DNA of 64,000 bases from Sphingomonas jejuensis. GTDB lineage: Bacteria > Pseudomonadota > Alphaproteobacteria > Sphingomonadales > Sphingomonadaceae. The stretch is from NCBI RefSeq assembly GCF_011927695.1, contig NZ_JAATJE010000001.1, positions 1,798,001 through 1,862,000 of the forward strand, given 5' to 3'. This document shows positions 17,044 to 25,822 of the stretch, piece by piece. Within the stretch, counting starts at the first letter, position 1. The number at the start of each line of letters is the position of its first letter. The notes beneath the pieces were generated by a model. The model had not been told where the DNA came from, did not search any database, and saw only the letters and a list, made by a program, of their open reading frames with translations. Both the position numbers and the translations under genes were made by a program.

Positions 17044-18273
17044 TCAGGCGTCGTGGCGCTTGATGAAGTCTTCCAGCACCGGCGCGATGCGGGTGCGCCA
17101 CTTGGATCCGTTGAAGATGCCGTAGTGGCCGACGCCCTCGGCCATCAGATACTGCTTGCGATCGTCCCGCAGGCTGGTCGCGAGCGTGAGCGCGGCCTTG
17201 GTCTGGCCGAGGCCGGAGATGTCGTCCCGCTCGCCCTCGATCGCCAGGAGCGCGGTATCCTTGATCGCGCCGATGTCCACGCGCGTGTCGCGGTGGAAAT
17301 ACTCGCCGCGCGGCAGCGCGTGGCGCTGGAACACGACGTCGATCGTCTGCAGATAGAACTCGGCGGTCATGTCGCAGACCGAGCGATACTCCTCGTAGAA
17401 GTCCATCGACGCCTCGGCGGACTCACCGTCGCCGCGGACGAGATGCTTGAACATCTCGAAGTGGCTGAGGAGATGGCTGCCGAGGTTCATCGACATGAAG
17501 CCGGCGAGCTGCAGGAAGCCCGGATAGACGCGGCGCCCGGCCCCCGGATAGCTGTAGGGGACGGTGGCGATCACGTTCTGCTGGAACCAGGCGTGCGGCC
17601 GCTCGGTCGCGGTGAGGTTGACCGCGGTCGGCGCCTCGCGCGTGTCGACGGGCCCACCCATCATGCTGAGCGTCTTCGGCCGGGCGGGATGCCCCTCGGC
17701 CGACATCACCGCCACCGCGGCGAGCGCGGGCACGGTCGGCTGGCAGACGGCGAGCATGTGCGCGTCGGGGCCGACAAGCTCCAGCCAATCGACGATATAG
17801 TCGATATAGTCGTCGAGATCGAAGCTGCCGTCCGACAGCGGCACCAGCTTCGCATCGCGCCAGTCGGTGATGTAGACATCGTGGCCGGGCAGCATGCGCT
17901 CCACCGTGCCGCGCAGCAGCGTGGCATAATGGCCCGACATCGGGGCGACGATGAGCAGCCGGGGCTGACCCTCCACGCCTTCCCGCACGAAGTGGCGGAG
18001 CTGGCCGAACGGCTTGCGTCCGAGGATTTCCTCGCGCACCGCGACGTCGCGGCCGTCAACCCTGGTGCTGGCAAGGCCGAAGGCGGGCTTGCCGCGGGGG
18101 GCCGAGGCATGGGCGAACACCTCAAGCGCAGAAGCGAGGATCGGGCCGCCACCCATGTAGGAGAAGGGATTGGCGGGGTGCTGCAACAGCCCGGCACTGG
18201 CCGAGGCAAAGGCGCTGGCACCCGCAAGGAAGGACTTCTGCATCTCGTAGGCGTCGTAAAGCATCGAAATCAT
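17044..18273 (-). CDS. phaZ: Intracellular polyhydroxybutyrate depolymerase
   Basis: 409-residue protein of the intracellular PhaZ family (PHB_depo_C). The nucleophile is Cys177 in AVCQPTVPA, as in PhaZ enzymes that use Cys in place of Ser. Other blocks are LIVAPMSGHYATLLRGTVE, DVYITDWRDA, GGPVDTREAPT and GVGHYGIFNGSKWR (catalytic His). It hydrolyses native PHB granules to 3-hydroxybutyrate. Transcribed leftward, divergent from an ABC exporter. Together with MaoC hydratase and thiolase it points to PHA storage metabolism in this strain, although no PHA synthase is in view. Confidence 0.95.
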   Translation of the reverse strand: MISMLYDAYEMQKSFLAGASAFASASAGLLQHPANPFSYMGGGPILASALEVFAHASAPRGKPAFGLASTRVDGRDVAVREEILGRKPFGQLRHFVREGVEGQPRLLIVAPMSGHYATLLRGTVERMLPGHDVYITDWRDAKLVPLSDGSFDLDDYIDYIVDWLELVGPDAHMLAVCQPTVPALAAVAVMSAEGHPARPKTLSMMGGPVDTREAPTAVNLTATERPHAWFQQNVIATVPYSYPGAGRRVYPGFLQLAGFMSMNLGSHLLSHFEMFKHLVRGDGESAEASMDFYEEYRSVCDMTAEFYLQTIDVVFQRHALPRGEYFHRDTRVDIGAIKDTALLAIEGERDDISGLGQTKAALTLATSLRDDRKQYLMAEGVGHYGIFNGSKWRTRIAPVLEDFIKRHDA

Positions 18274-18400
18274 CGTCCTTCAGGCCGCAGGATCGGCTCA
18301 ACCGTTTAAGTCAAAGACCATAACGCGCGGTTTCGCAATGCGGCATCATCCAATCGCCCTTGCGGTTCCCCACGGGCGCAAAGGGCAGTAGAGCGCGCGC

Positions 18401-20215
18401 ATGGCACGAGGTGACGACGGCAGCGCGGCCGAGGTGGCGGCGGCAGGGGCAGCAGGCGGCGGGGAGCGGCGGCTGGGCAACCTCAAGATGGTCTGGCGCG
18501 CGGCGATCCGCTATCCGGGCCACATCGCGCTGGCGGGCCTGTCGCTGCTGGTCGCGGCGGCGGCGACGCTCGCGATCCCGAGCGGGTTCAAGCGGGTGAT
18601 CGACCAGGGCTTCGCCAGCGGTGCGGTCGATATCACGCCCTACTTCAACTACCTGCTGATGATCGTCGCCGTCCTGGCGCTGGCAACGGCGGCGCGCTTC
18701 TATTTCGTGTCATGGCTGGGCGAACGGGTGGTCGCCGACATCCGCGTGCTGGTGCAGGACAATCTGCTGCGGCTGGCGCCCCGCTTCTTCGAGGAAAACC
18801 GCCCGGCCGAGATCGCGTCGCGGCTGACCGCCGACACCTCGGTGATCGAACAGGTGGTGGGATCCACCGTATCCGTCGCCCTGCGCAACGTCGTGATGGG
18901 CGTGGGCGGCATCGCCTATCTCTTCACGCTGGCGCCGCGGCTGACGGGCATGCTGCTCTTGGGCATCCCGCTCATCATCCTGCCGATCGCGCTTCTCGGG
19001 CGGCGGCTGACGCAACTTTCCCGGCGCAGCCAGGACCGCGTGGCGGAGGTCGGCACCACCGCGTCCGACGCGCTGGGTGCGATGAAGATCGTGCAGGTGT
19101 TCGGCCAGGAACGGCGCGAGGGCCTGCGCTTCGCCGATGCGGTGGAACGCGCGTTCGGCACCGCCAAGACGCGCATCCTGCTGCGCGCCGGTATGACGGC
19201 GGTGGTGATCGCGCTGATCTTCGGATCGATCGTGCTGGTGATGTGGCAGGGCGCGCTGGACGTGGCGGCGGGCCGCATGTCGAGCGGCGACATCGCAGCC
19301 TTCGTCGTGACCGGCGCGCTGGTGGCCGGTGCGTTCGGCGCGCTGACCGAGGTCTATGGCGACCTGCTGCGCGGCGCCGGCGCGGCCGGGCGGCTGGCGC
19401 AGCTGGTGGCGGAGCAGCCGGAGATCGCACCGCCGGCCAACCCGCGCCCGTTGCCGCCGCCGACCGGCAGCCTTGCCTTCCGCAACGTCGAATTCCGCTA
19501 TCCCACGCGCCCGGACCTGCCCGCCCTCCACGACTTCACGCTGGAGGTGAAGCCTGGCGAGACGGTGGCGGTGGTCGGGCCGTCGGGCGCGGGCAAGTCC
19601 ACGCTGTTCCAGCTCGCCGCCCGCTTCTACGACCCGCAGGCGGGAACCGTGCTGATCGACGGCGTGCCGCTGCCTGACGCCGATCCCGCCGCGGTGCGGG
19701 CGCGGCTGGCGCTGGTCCCGCAGGAGACGGTGGTGTTCGCGGCAAGCGCGCGCGACAATCTCCGCTACGGCCGCTGGGACGCGAGCGATGAGGCGATCTG
19801 GGAAGCGGCGGAGGCCGCCAACGCCGCGGAGTTCCTGCGCGCGCTCCCGGACGGCCTGGACACGCAGCTGGGCGAAGGCGGTGCACGGCTGTCCGGCGGG
19901 CAACGGCAGCGCATCGCGATCGCCCGCGCGCTGTTGCGCGATGCGCCCATCCTGCTGCTCGACGAAGCGACATCGGCGCTGGACGCGGAATCCGAGCGCG
20001 CGGTGCAGCTTGCGTTCGAGCGGGTGGCGGCCGGACGCACCACGATCGTCATCGCGCACCGGCTCGCCACCGTGCGGGCGGCGGACCGCATCATCGTGAT
20101 GGATGCGGGGCGTATCGTGGAGGAAGGCACGCACGACCGGCTGGTGGCGCAGGGCGGCCTCTACGCTCGGCTGGCGCGGCTTCAGTTCGACGATCCGACA
20201 AGCCTGACTGCGTAG
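18401..20215 (+). CDS. ABC exporter, fused permease-ATPase (MsbA/LapB-like half-transporter)
   Basis: 604 residues. Six transmembrane helices lie before about residue 310. The nucleotide-binding domain has Walker A at 393-401 (GPSGAGKST), signature LSGGQRQR, Walker B ILLLDEATSALD and an H-loop (IAHRL). The permease segment with RFFEENRPAEIASRLTAD matches the ABCB/MsbA exporter group. It works as a homodimer at the inner membrane. A Gly/Ala-rich N-terminal 25 residues precede the first helix. Substrate is unknown (lipid, drug or peptide). No partner genes are adjacent. Confidence 0.93.
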   Translation: MARGDDGSAAEVAAAGAAGGGERRLGNLKMVWRAAIRYPGHIALAGLSLLVAAAATLAIPSGFKRVIDQGFASGAVDITPYFNYLLMIVAVLALATAARFYFVSWLGERVVADIRVLVQDNLLRLAPRFFEENRPAEIASRLTADTSVIEQVVGSTVSVALRNVVMGVGGIAYLFTLAPRLTGMLLLGIPLIILPIALLGRRLTQLSRRSQDRVAEVGTTASDALGAMKIVQVFGQERREGLRFADAVERAFGTAKTRILLRAGMTAVVIALIFGSIVLVMWQGALDVAAGRMSSGDIAAFVVTGALVAGAFGALTEVYGDLLRGAGAAGRLAQLVAEQPEIAPPANPRPLPPPTGSLAFRNVEFRYPTRPDLPALHDFTLEVKPGETVAVVGPSGAGKSTLFQLAARFYDPQAGTVLIDGVPLPDADPAAVRARLALVPQETVVFAASARDNLRYGRWDASDEAIWEAAEAANAAEFLRALPDGLDTQLGEGGARLSGGQRQRIAIARALLRDAPILLLDEATSALDAESERAVQLAFERVAAGRTTIVIAHRLATVRAADRIIVMDAGRIVEEGTHDRLVAQGGLYARLARLQFDDPTSLTA

Positions 20216-20716
20216 ACGGAGCGGCGGATTGGGTGGCGGCGATGTGGTGGTCGCCCGCCCCGTTCAGGCGATGCGAGGTGATGAAGCGGGGTTCGGACAA
20301 GCCTGCAGGCGGCTGAAAGCCTGGCCGGTCACCGAACGACGCTCGGCGCGCTGGAGGCGTCTTTCCCGGGAAGGTGGAAGCCGCAGATCGGCGACCTGAC
20401 AAGCTTGGTCCCGAAGAAGCAGGCGCGGACTGGTCGAGGTCCGGCCGTGAACGAGAGATGTGCCGGTTCACGGCGCGACGGTCAGCGGTTGAGCCGACGT
20501 TTCCGCAGCCGAGGGGCAACACAATTGGAGCCGAACGGCGCGGCCGAGGCGCTGGTCAGCCACGTCGAGCCCCGCCGCAAACCGAAGCATCTCTGGTCAT
20601 AGAGTGGCGTCACCGGTGCGCTGATGGCCTCGTGGCGCCGAACTCGCACCCCGGTGGACGGCGCTCCTCGCCTCAGCCTCGGATCAGCTCGCACCGGGCA
20701 GCGGGTCCGAGCGCAT
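20216..20716. other. About 500 bp without a recognisable gene
   Basis: This stretch between the ABC exporter and the exbD terminator contains only short open frames with arginine-rich, non-biological composition on both strands. No tRNA, riboswitch or repeat was seen. It may be decayed coding sequence. Confidence 0.5.
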
Positions 20717-20755
20717 GAAAAAAGGGCCCGCCGGAACAACGGCGAGCCCCTTTTT
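20717..20755. terminator. Bidirectional rho-independent terminator
   Basis: GGGCCCGCCG...CGGCGaGCCC with A-run on the left (AAAAAA) and T-run on the right (TTTTT). It ends the leftward tonB-exb operon 24 bp after the last stop and would work in both directions. Confidence 0.85.
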
Positions 20756-20778
20756 GCGTGCTGGTCGATCGATGCCGA

Positions 20779-21204
20779 TCAGAACTCGCGATACTGCTCG
20801 TTCCCGACGAAACCAAGCTTGGTGATCTCGGCACGGCGGACCACCGCGAGCACCTGATCAACCGTCAGGTAGGGCGCGTTGGCGTCCGGCTGGATCTGCA
20901 GTTCCGGCTCGGTCGGCAGCGTCTTGGTGATGTCCAGATACTGACGCAGCAGCACCAGGTTCACCGGCTGGGCGTTCCAGGCGATGCCGCTCTGCGGATC
21001 GATCGTGATCTTGTTACGGACCGGATTGATCGGCGGCGGGGTGTTGGTCTGATCGTTGACCGGCAGGTCGACGTTCACCGCGTGCGTCTGGATCGGGATG
21101 GTGATGATGAACATGATGAGGAGCACGAGCATGACGTCGATCAACGGCGTCGTGTTCATCTCCATCATCGGCTCGCCGTCTTCGGTGCCGCCGCTCATCG
21201 CCAT
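20779..21204 (-). CDS. exbD: ExbD/TolR biopolymer transport protein (second copy)
   Basis: 141 residues. After a short cytoplasmic head (ends MNTTPLIDVMLV) there is a single transmembrane helix (VLLIMFIITIPI) with the conserved Asp in PLIDV, then a periplasmic domain. ExbD with ExbB converts the proton gradient into force on TonB. It is the last gene of the leftward tonB-exbB-exbD-exbD operon and is followed by a good terminator. The periplasmic part differs from the other copy, for example in its VNDQTNTPPPINPVRNKITI stretch, so the two are not recent duplicates. Confidence 0.93.
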   Translation of the reverse strand: MAMSGGTEDGEPMMEMNTTPLIDVMLVLLIMFIITIPIQTHAVNVDLPVNDQTNTPPPINPVRNKITIDPQSGIAWNAQPVNLVLLRQYLDITKTLPTEPELQIQPDANAPYLTVDQVLAVVRRAEITKLGFVGNEQYREF

Positions 21205-21222
21205 GGGACTATACTCCTTGTC

Positions 21223-21726
21223 TTAGCGCGCGCGGAGCGCGCTGCCGGCCGGCGGCTCTGAAATGAAGCCGACGCGGGCAAAGCCTGCACGCTGCATCTG
21301 GTAGATCGCGCCACCGATGCAACGGTAGGGCGTGTTGACGTCGCCGCGGATGTGGACCTCCGGCAGCTCAAGGCCGGGGGCCTCCGGTCCACCCTGGCGG
21401 GCGATCTCGGTTTCGAGCTTGTCCACGGCGCGCTCGACGAGCTGCTCCGCATTGACCGGGGTCTGGTTCCAGTAAACCTCGCAGGTCGCGTTCGCGCCGG
21501 TCTGGCCGGGCGTGGGTCGGATCGACAGCGAGACATTCTCCGGCTTCGTCTCGGTCGGCTCGAACACGACGTCGGGAAGCTGGACATCGACGGTCTGAAC
21601 GACGACCGGGATGGCGATCAGGAAGATGATGAGGAGCACCAGCATGACGTCGACGAGCGGCGTCGTGTTGATGTCCGAAAGCGGCTTTTCCGCGCCACCG
21701 TCGCCGGGGCCGACATTCATTGCCAT
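21223..21726 (-). CDS. exbD: ExbD/TolR biopolymer transport protein (first copy)
   Basis: 167 residues with the same plan: DINTTPLVDVMLVLLIIF then a helix to about residue 43 and a periplasmic domain that contains two cysteines (ATCEVYW; YRCIGG), which the second copy lacks. These could form a disulfide. The downstream exbD starts 18 bp after this stop. A strong hairpin (21791-21822) lies between exbB and this gene and might lower exbD expression relative to exbB. ExbB is normally in excess over ExbD in the complex. Confidence 0.93.
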   Translation of the reverse strand: MAMNVGPGDGGAEKPLSDINTTPLVDVMLVLLIIFLIAIPVVVQTVDVQLPDVVFEPTETKPENVSLSIRPTPGQTGANATCEVYWNQTPVNAEQLVERAVDKLETEIARQGGPEAPGLELPEVHIRGDVNTPYRCIGGAIYQMQRAGFARVGFISEPPAGSALRAR

Positions 21727-21790
21727 TGCACGTATTCCTGCTGGAGCGGTGATTGAGTGCCGGCCGCTGTCCGGCCCCGATCCTTCATGT

Positions 21791-21822
21791 GGGAAGGCGG
21801 CCGGATCGGCAGCCGCCTTCCC
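21791..21822 (-). terminator. Intercistronic hairpin after exbB
   Basis: GGGAAGGCGGC and GCCGCCTTCCC form a perfect 11-bp stem with a 10-base loop, 9 bp after the exbB stop. No clear U-tract. It may be a partial terminator or mRNA-stabilising element that sets exbB:exbD stoichiometry. Confidence 0.5.
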
Positions 21823-21831
21823 CCAATCGAC

Positions 21832-22725
21832 TTAGCTGTTCGGCTTGGTCTGCACGCCGCCGGTCTGACCCGCGGTCGTGGTCGCGCCGCGCGCACCACC
21901 GACCGGTGCACCCGCACCCGTCGGCGACGCGGCGCCCGGGGTTGCCGGACGCGTTGCGGTCGAGCCGGTGGCCGTGCCGGTGGTCGCCGGACGGGCCGTG
22001 CCGCTGCGCACCGCCGGACGAACCGCACCACCCGACACCATGTAGCCATGGAGGTCGTTGGAGAAGGCGCCCAGGTCCTCGGCGATGTGCTTGTTGCGGC
22101 GCTGCAGCCAGTTGTAGGCGAGCACGGCCGGCACGGCGACGACGAGGCCGAGCGCGGTCATGATGAGCGCCTCACCGACCGGGCCGGCGACGGCGTCGAT
22201 CGATGCCTGGCCGGACGCGCCGATGCGGATCAGCGCGCGGTAGATGCCGACCACGGTGCCGAACAGGCCGATGAACGGCGCGGTGGCGCCAACCGTCGCC
22301 AGGAAGGCGAGACCGCCGCCGAGCTTCGAGTTGATGGTCGCCTGGCTGCGCGCCAGCGAGCTCAGCATCCAGTCATGCTGGTCGACGGGGTCGGTCAGCT
22401 TGCCGTGCTGGTCCTGCGCGACCAGGCCGTCGTCGACGATCTGGCGGTAGGCGCTGTTCGCCTCCAGCTTGCCCGCGCCTTCGCGCAGGTTGGTGTTGTT
22501 CCAGAAGCTGGCGCGCACGCGCTTGCCCTGGTTGATGATCTTCTGCTGCTCGAACAGCTTGGTGAAGAGGATGTAGAAGGAGAAGATCGACATGCCCACC
22601 AGGATGGTGAACGTGCCCTGCGCGATCAGGCCACCCTCGCGGAGCGCGGCGCCGAGACCGTACGGGTTTGCTTCTGCACCGCCGGGGGCCGCGGCGGCGG
22701 CCGAGGCGAGAAGATGAATGAGCAT
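21832..22725 (-). CDS. exbB: ExbB/TolQ proton channel with extended C-terminus
   Basis: 297 residues. Helices include FTILVGMSIFSFYILF, then the characteristic FLATVGATAPFIGLFGTVVGIYRAL and GEALIMTALGLVVAVPAVLAYN. ExbB with ExbD powers TonB. The last 60 or so residues (from about 235) are rich in Thr, Gly, Ala and Pro (for example GTARPATTGTATGSTATRP) and look disordered; typical ExbB proteins end soon after the last helix. It is second in the tonB operon. Hairpins lie on both sides of it. Confidence 0.93.
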   Translation of the reverse strand: MLIHLLASAAAAAPGGAEANPYGLGAALREGGLIAQGTFTILVGMSIFSFYILFTKLFEQQKIINQGKRVRASFWNNTNLREGAGKLEANSAYRQIVDDGLVAQDQHGKLTDPVDQHDWMLSSLARSQATINSKLGGGLAFLATVGATAPFIGLFGTVVGIYRALIRIGASGQASIDAVAGPVGEALIMTALGLVVAVPAVLAYNWLQRRNKHIAEDLGAFSNDLHGYMVSGGAVRPAVRSGTARPATTGTATGSTATRPATPGAASPTGAGAPVGGARGATTTAGQTGGVQTKPNS

Positions 22726-22772
22726 CGCTTGGCTTCCTGTTTCTAGAATAATCTGACTGAAGGGGACGAAAT

Positions 22773-22797
22773 GGCCCGCCGGCGCCGCCGGCGGGCC
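22773..22797 (-). terminator. Intercistronic hairpin between tonB and exbB
   Basis: GGCCCGCCGGC and GCCGGCGGGCC flank GCC: a perfect 11-bp stem with a three-base loop, 10 bp after the tonB stop. On the minus strand it is followed by ATTTCG rather than a U-run, so it is more likely an attenuator or processing site than a full stop. Confidence 0.5.
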
Positions 22798-22807
22798 TGC
22801 TGTTCGA

Positions 22808-23488
22808 TTACTGCTCGATCCGCCACGTGAAATTCAGGCGCAGACCGCTCTGGCGCGTCGGGTTGCCGGCCTGGTCAAGCGGCGGCGAATAACGACCGCG
22901 ACGCGTGATGGCCGTGCAGGTGGCCGCGTCAAGATCCGAATGACCGCTGGACGAAGTCACCGTGCAGTTCTCGATACGACCCTGCGCGTTGACGTCGAAC
23001 CGGACACCCACACGTCCCTCACGCTCCTCACGAAGCGCACGGGCCGGATAGTCGGCCTGGGTCAGCCACGAGCCCGGGTTGCCGCGGGCCGAGGCCGCAC
23101 GGCTGACCGTGGCAACCGGTGCCGCTGGCGGGGCCGGCGGGGCCGGCGGCGCGGGCGGAGGCGCGATCGGGATCGGATTGTAGTTCTGCGGCGGCGTCGG
23201 CTGCGTGAACACAGGCGGCGGCGGCGTAGGCGCCCGCACCAGCGGCGGCGGCGACACCACGGGCGGCGGCTCGATCGGCTGATCGGGCGGCGGCGGGGGT
23301 GGCGGCTCTTCCTCGGGCGGGGGTGGCGGCTCTTCCACGTCGACCACCGTCAACTCTTCCTGAACCTTCGACACGAAGTTCGAGGCGAGCCCGGTGACCA
23401 ACGCATAGCCGAGCACGACATGGATCAGGACGACGATAACGATCGACCAGATCTTGCCAGCGCTCATCTTCTGGTCAGCGTAAGCCAT
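22808..23488 (-). CDS. tonB: TonB energy-transducing protein
   Basis: Start at the ATG complement of 23486-23488 (MAYADQKMSAGKIWSIV) rather than 26 codons upstream: AGGAG is placed ahead of it, and the upstream codons do not fit. One N-terminal transmembrane helix (IWSIVIVVLIHVVLGYAL) is followed by a long Pro-rich region (about residues 50-130), which spans the periplasm, and a C-terminal TonB domain (PARALREEREGRVGVRFDV, then DLDAATCTAITRRGRYSP). It couples the ExbB/ExbD motor to outer-membrane receptors. Two cysteines in the C-terminal domain (NCTVTS, TCTAI) could pair. First gene of the operon with exbB and two exbD. Confidence 0.95.
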   Translation of the reverse strand: MAYADQKMSAGKIWSIVIVVLIHVVLGYALVTGLASNFVSKVQEELTVVDVEEPPPPPEEEPPPPPPPDQPIEPPPVVSPPPLVRAPTPPPPVFTQPTPPQNYNPIPIAPPPAPPAPPAPPAAPVATVSRAASARGNPGSWLTQADYPARALREEREGRVGVRFDVNAQGRIENCTVTSSSGHSDLDAATCTAITRRGRYSPPLDQAGNPTRQSGLRLNFTWRIEQ

Positions 23489-23736
23489 TCGGTAACCAAA
23501 CTCCTGGCAGTTGGGCAGCGGCGCGACCGCCGCGGCACCGGATCGTTCCATCCAGTCGTCCTGCACGAACGAATATTTCGTCCGGGCAGTTCGACGAAAG
23601 GCTTAACCCGCAGCTTTGAGCGACGCAAACGCTTTGTCGCCGTCTTGATGCCGCAACGTCGCCCATGTCATTAACGAAGGCTTCTTGAGGCAGGCTCACG
23701 CACCTGGCAGCCGCGCCGTCCCGATATGGAGCAGAC

Positions 23737-24609
23737 ATGGCCGGCATCCTTTCCCTTCTTCTCGCCGCCGCGAGCCCGGCGCTCTCGGCGCAAGCCGCTC
23801 CCCCGCCCCCTGCCCCGGCAGCGGCGCCGACGGCGGCGCCCACCATCGGCTATGTCGACCAGGCGGATCTGGCGCTGTCCGCGCCGGTCGCCGCGATCGT
23901 GACGATCGACCGCGCCACCCGGCTGCGCGACGCGCGCGCCACGGGCGTGGCGGCAGGATCGACCCGATTCTACGTCGAGGCGGATGTCGCCACGCTGTTG
24001 AAGGGCACGGGCGGGCTGGCATCGCGCGTGACCTATCTGGTGGACGTGCCCAACGACGCGCGCGGCCGGCCGGCGCGGCTGCGCGACCGGCGGGTGATCG
24101 TGCTCGCACGGCCGGTGCCGGCGCGGGCGGGCGAGCTGCAGCTGGTCGCCGCCGATGCGCAGATCGACTGGACGCCGGCGAATGAGGCGCAGCTGCGCGC
24201 GATCCTGACGGCGGCGGCGGCGGCCGATGCGCCACCCGCCGTGACCGGCATCGCCAGCGGCTTCAGCGTCGCCGGCACCCTGCCGGGCGAAAGCGAGACG
24301 CAGCTGTTCGTGCAGACCGCGGACCGCCGGCCGATGACGCTGAGCGTGCTGCGCCGGCCGGGCGAGACGGTGCGCTGGGCAGTGTCGCAGACCGAGATCG
24401 TCGACGAATCGGCCGCCCCGCCGCCGCGCGACACGCTGCTGTGGTACCGGCTGGCGTGCGGGCTCCCGCGCACGCTGCCGCCGACAATCGCGGCCGGCGC
24501 CGACGCGGAACGAATCGCGGCCGATTACCAGGTCGTGCTCGACGGGCTGGGCCCGTGCGAGCGTCAGCGCGACGAGAGCGAGACGCCGACGCCGGCGCAA
24601 TCCGGGTAG
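23737..24609 (+). CDS. Exported protein of unknown function
   Basis: 290 residues with an N-terminal signal (MAGILSLLLAAASPALSAQA), then an Ala/Pro-rich spacer and a mostly beta domain (FYVEADVATLLKG, VTYLVDVPNDARGRPARLRDRRVIVLARPV). It has two cysteines near the C-terminus. I do not recognise a family; no catalytic motif is visible. It is divergent from tonB over about 250 bp. Its last 46 bases overlap, on the opposite strand, the end of folB. Confidence 0.7.
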   Translation: MAGILSLLLAAASPALSAQAAPPPPAPAAAPTAAPTIGYVDQADLALSAPVAAIVTIDRATRLRDARATGVAAGSTRFYVEADVATLLKGTGGLASRVTYLVDVPNDARGRPARLRDRRVIVLARPVPARAGELQLVAADAQIDWTPANEAQLRAILTAAAAADAPPAVTGIASGFSVAGTLPGESETQLFVQTADRRPMTLSVLRRPGETVRWAVSQTEIVDESAAPPPRDTLLWYRLACGLPRTLPPTIAAGADAERIAADYQVVLDGLGPCERQRDESETPTPAQSG

Positions 24610-24980
24610 ATGTCGGGCTTGCGCGTCGACACGGTGAGCGCGACCACGCCGTGGCGGGCCGCGATCATCGCGTAGATGGCCCGCGCCAGCGTTTCCTGAA
24701 GGTTGTAGCGGCGTTCGGTGGCGATACGGCGGATGTCCGTGCGCAGATGGTCGTAGTTCCACGCGCTGTCGGCATCGTCGCTGGCGGCAAAGGCGGCCTC
24801 GTCCAGCCAAACCTCCACCGAGACGAGCAGCCGCTGCGGATTGCCGATCTCGAAATCATGGAAGCCGATGTCGACGGCGAGGTCATAGTCGGTGATGAAG
24901 ATGGTGCGCGTGCGCGGCGCCAGCGTGGGCGGGACCATGTCGTCGAGCAGCGCGGCGGGGGACGGGTCGGCAATCATCAC
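24564..24980 (-). CDS. folB: Dihydroneopterin aldolase-like protein (FolB)
   Basis: 138 residues with the FolB fold pattern: TIFITDYDLAVDIGFHDFEIGNPQRLLVSVEVWLDE, then NYDHLRTDIRRIA, NLQETLARAIYAMIA and the C-terminal VSTRKPDIYPDCAGVGVSL (Lys and Asp/Glu region). This enzyme cleaves or epimerises dihydroneopterin in folate biosynthesis. The catalytic Glu of FolB is expected in the GxxxxE position (FHDFE here) and the Lys in RKPD, both seen. Its start overlaps the stop of the SDR gene by four bases, so the two are co-translated. Confidence 0.85.
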   Translation of the reverse strand: MMIADPSPAALLDDMVPPTLAPRTRTIFITDYDLAVDIGFHDFEIGNPQRLLVSVEVWLDEAAFAASDDADSAWNYDHLRTDIRRIATERRYNLQETLARAIYAMIAARHGVVALTVSTRKPDIYPDCAGVGVSLSSR

Positions 24981-25741
24981 GGCTCCATGAACTGAACGTC
25001 GCGCGGCAGACGCAGGAAGCGCTGCCCGGCATCGAGCACGATCGTCTGCCCCGTCAGCACCGGGCTGGCCACCGCAAAGCGCAGCGCCGAGACGATGTCG
25101 GCAACGGAGACGCCGCGGCCAAGCGCGTTGACGCGGTGGACGGCATCGAAGCCTTCCCGCGTCTGCGGGCCGGACACCAGCGTGACGGAGGGCGCGATGC
25201 CCACCATGCGGATGCCGCGCGGCGCCAGCACCCGCGCCGCGATCTCCGCCATGCCGGCGAACGCCATCTTTGATACGGTGTAGGAGAAGAAGTCCGGGTT
25301 CGGGTTCTCCAGCTTGGCGTCGAGCAGGTTGACGACCAGCCCCCCTGCCCTGGCCGGCACGGCGGCGGCAAAGGCGCGGGTGAGAAAGGCGGGTGCCCGG
25401 GCATTGATCGCCATGTGCCGGTCCCAGGCGGCGACCGTCATGTCGTCAAAGCCATCAAGGTCGAACAGCGAGGCGTTGTTGACGAGGAGCGCGGGCGGCG
25501 GCAGCCCGTCCAGCGCGGCGACGATGTGCGCAGGGGCGTTGGGATCGACGAGATCGGCCACCACCACGCGGCCGGCCCCCAGCGAATCGCGCAGCGCCAT
25601 CGCCCCGTCCACCGACCGGTTGCAGTGGAGAAGGACGGTCCAACCGTCGGCACCCAGCGCCTCCGCCAGTGCCCGGCCGATCCGCCGGCCCGCGCCCGTC
25701 ACGATGGCGGTGCGCGGCCCCCCGCCGAACTCCGGCGTCAT
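24977..25741 (-). CDS. SDR oxidoreductase, pteridine-reductase-like (FolM-like)
   Basis: 254 residues with a Rossmann fold. The cofactor motif is TGAGRRIGRALAE, followed by LVNNASLF and the YxxxK catalytic pair in FFSYTVSKMAF. TGAxRRIG together with HCNRS is the NADPH-preferring pteridine reductase/dihydromonapterin reductase (PTR1/FolM) pattern. It overlaps folB by four bases (ATGA), which supports a role in pterin or folate metabolism. A general SDR of other substrate is the alternative. Confidence 0.85.
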   Translation of the reverse strand: MTPEFGGGPRTAIVTGAGRRIGRALAEALGADGWTVLLHCNRSVDGAMALRDSLGAGRVVVADLVDPNAPAHIVAALDGLPPPALLVNNASLFDLDGFDDMTVAAWDRHMAINARAPAFLTRAFAAAVPARAGGLVVNLLDAKLENPNPDFFSYTVSKMAFAGMAEIAARVLAPRGIRMVGIAPSVTLVSGPQTREGFDAVHRVNALGRGVSVADIVSALRFAVASPVLTGQTIVLDAGQRFLRLPRDVQFMEP

Positions 25742-25822
25742 GCTGTCCCCTTTCTTTTCACGGGCGCGACGCTAAAGCGCGCCGCTCTGCCCGTCCACCG
25801 ACGGGCGCGAGAGTTGCCGGCC

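Noticed and set aside
20374-20718. 114-residue frame in the orphan gap
   Set aside because: Arg- and Pro-rich, with no recognisable domain and no ribosome-binding site.
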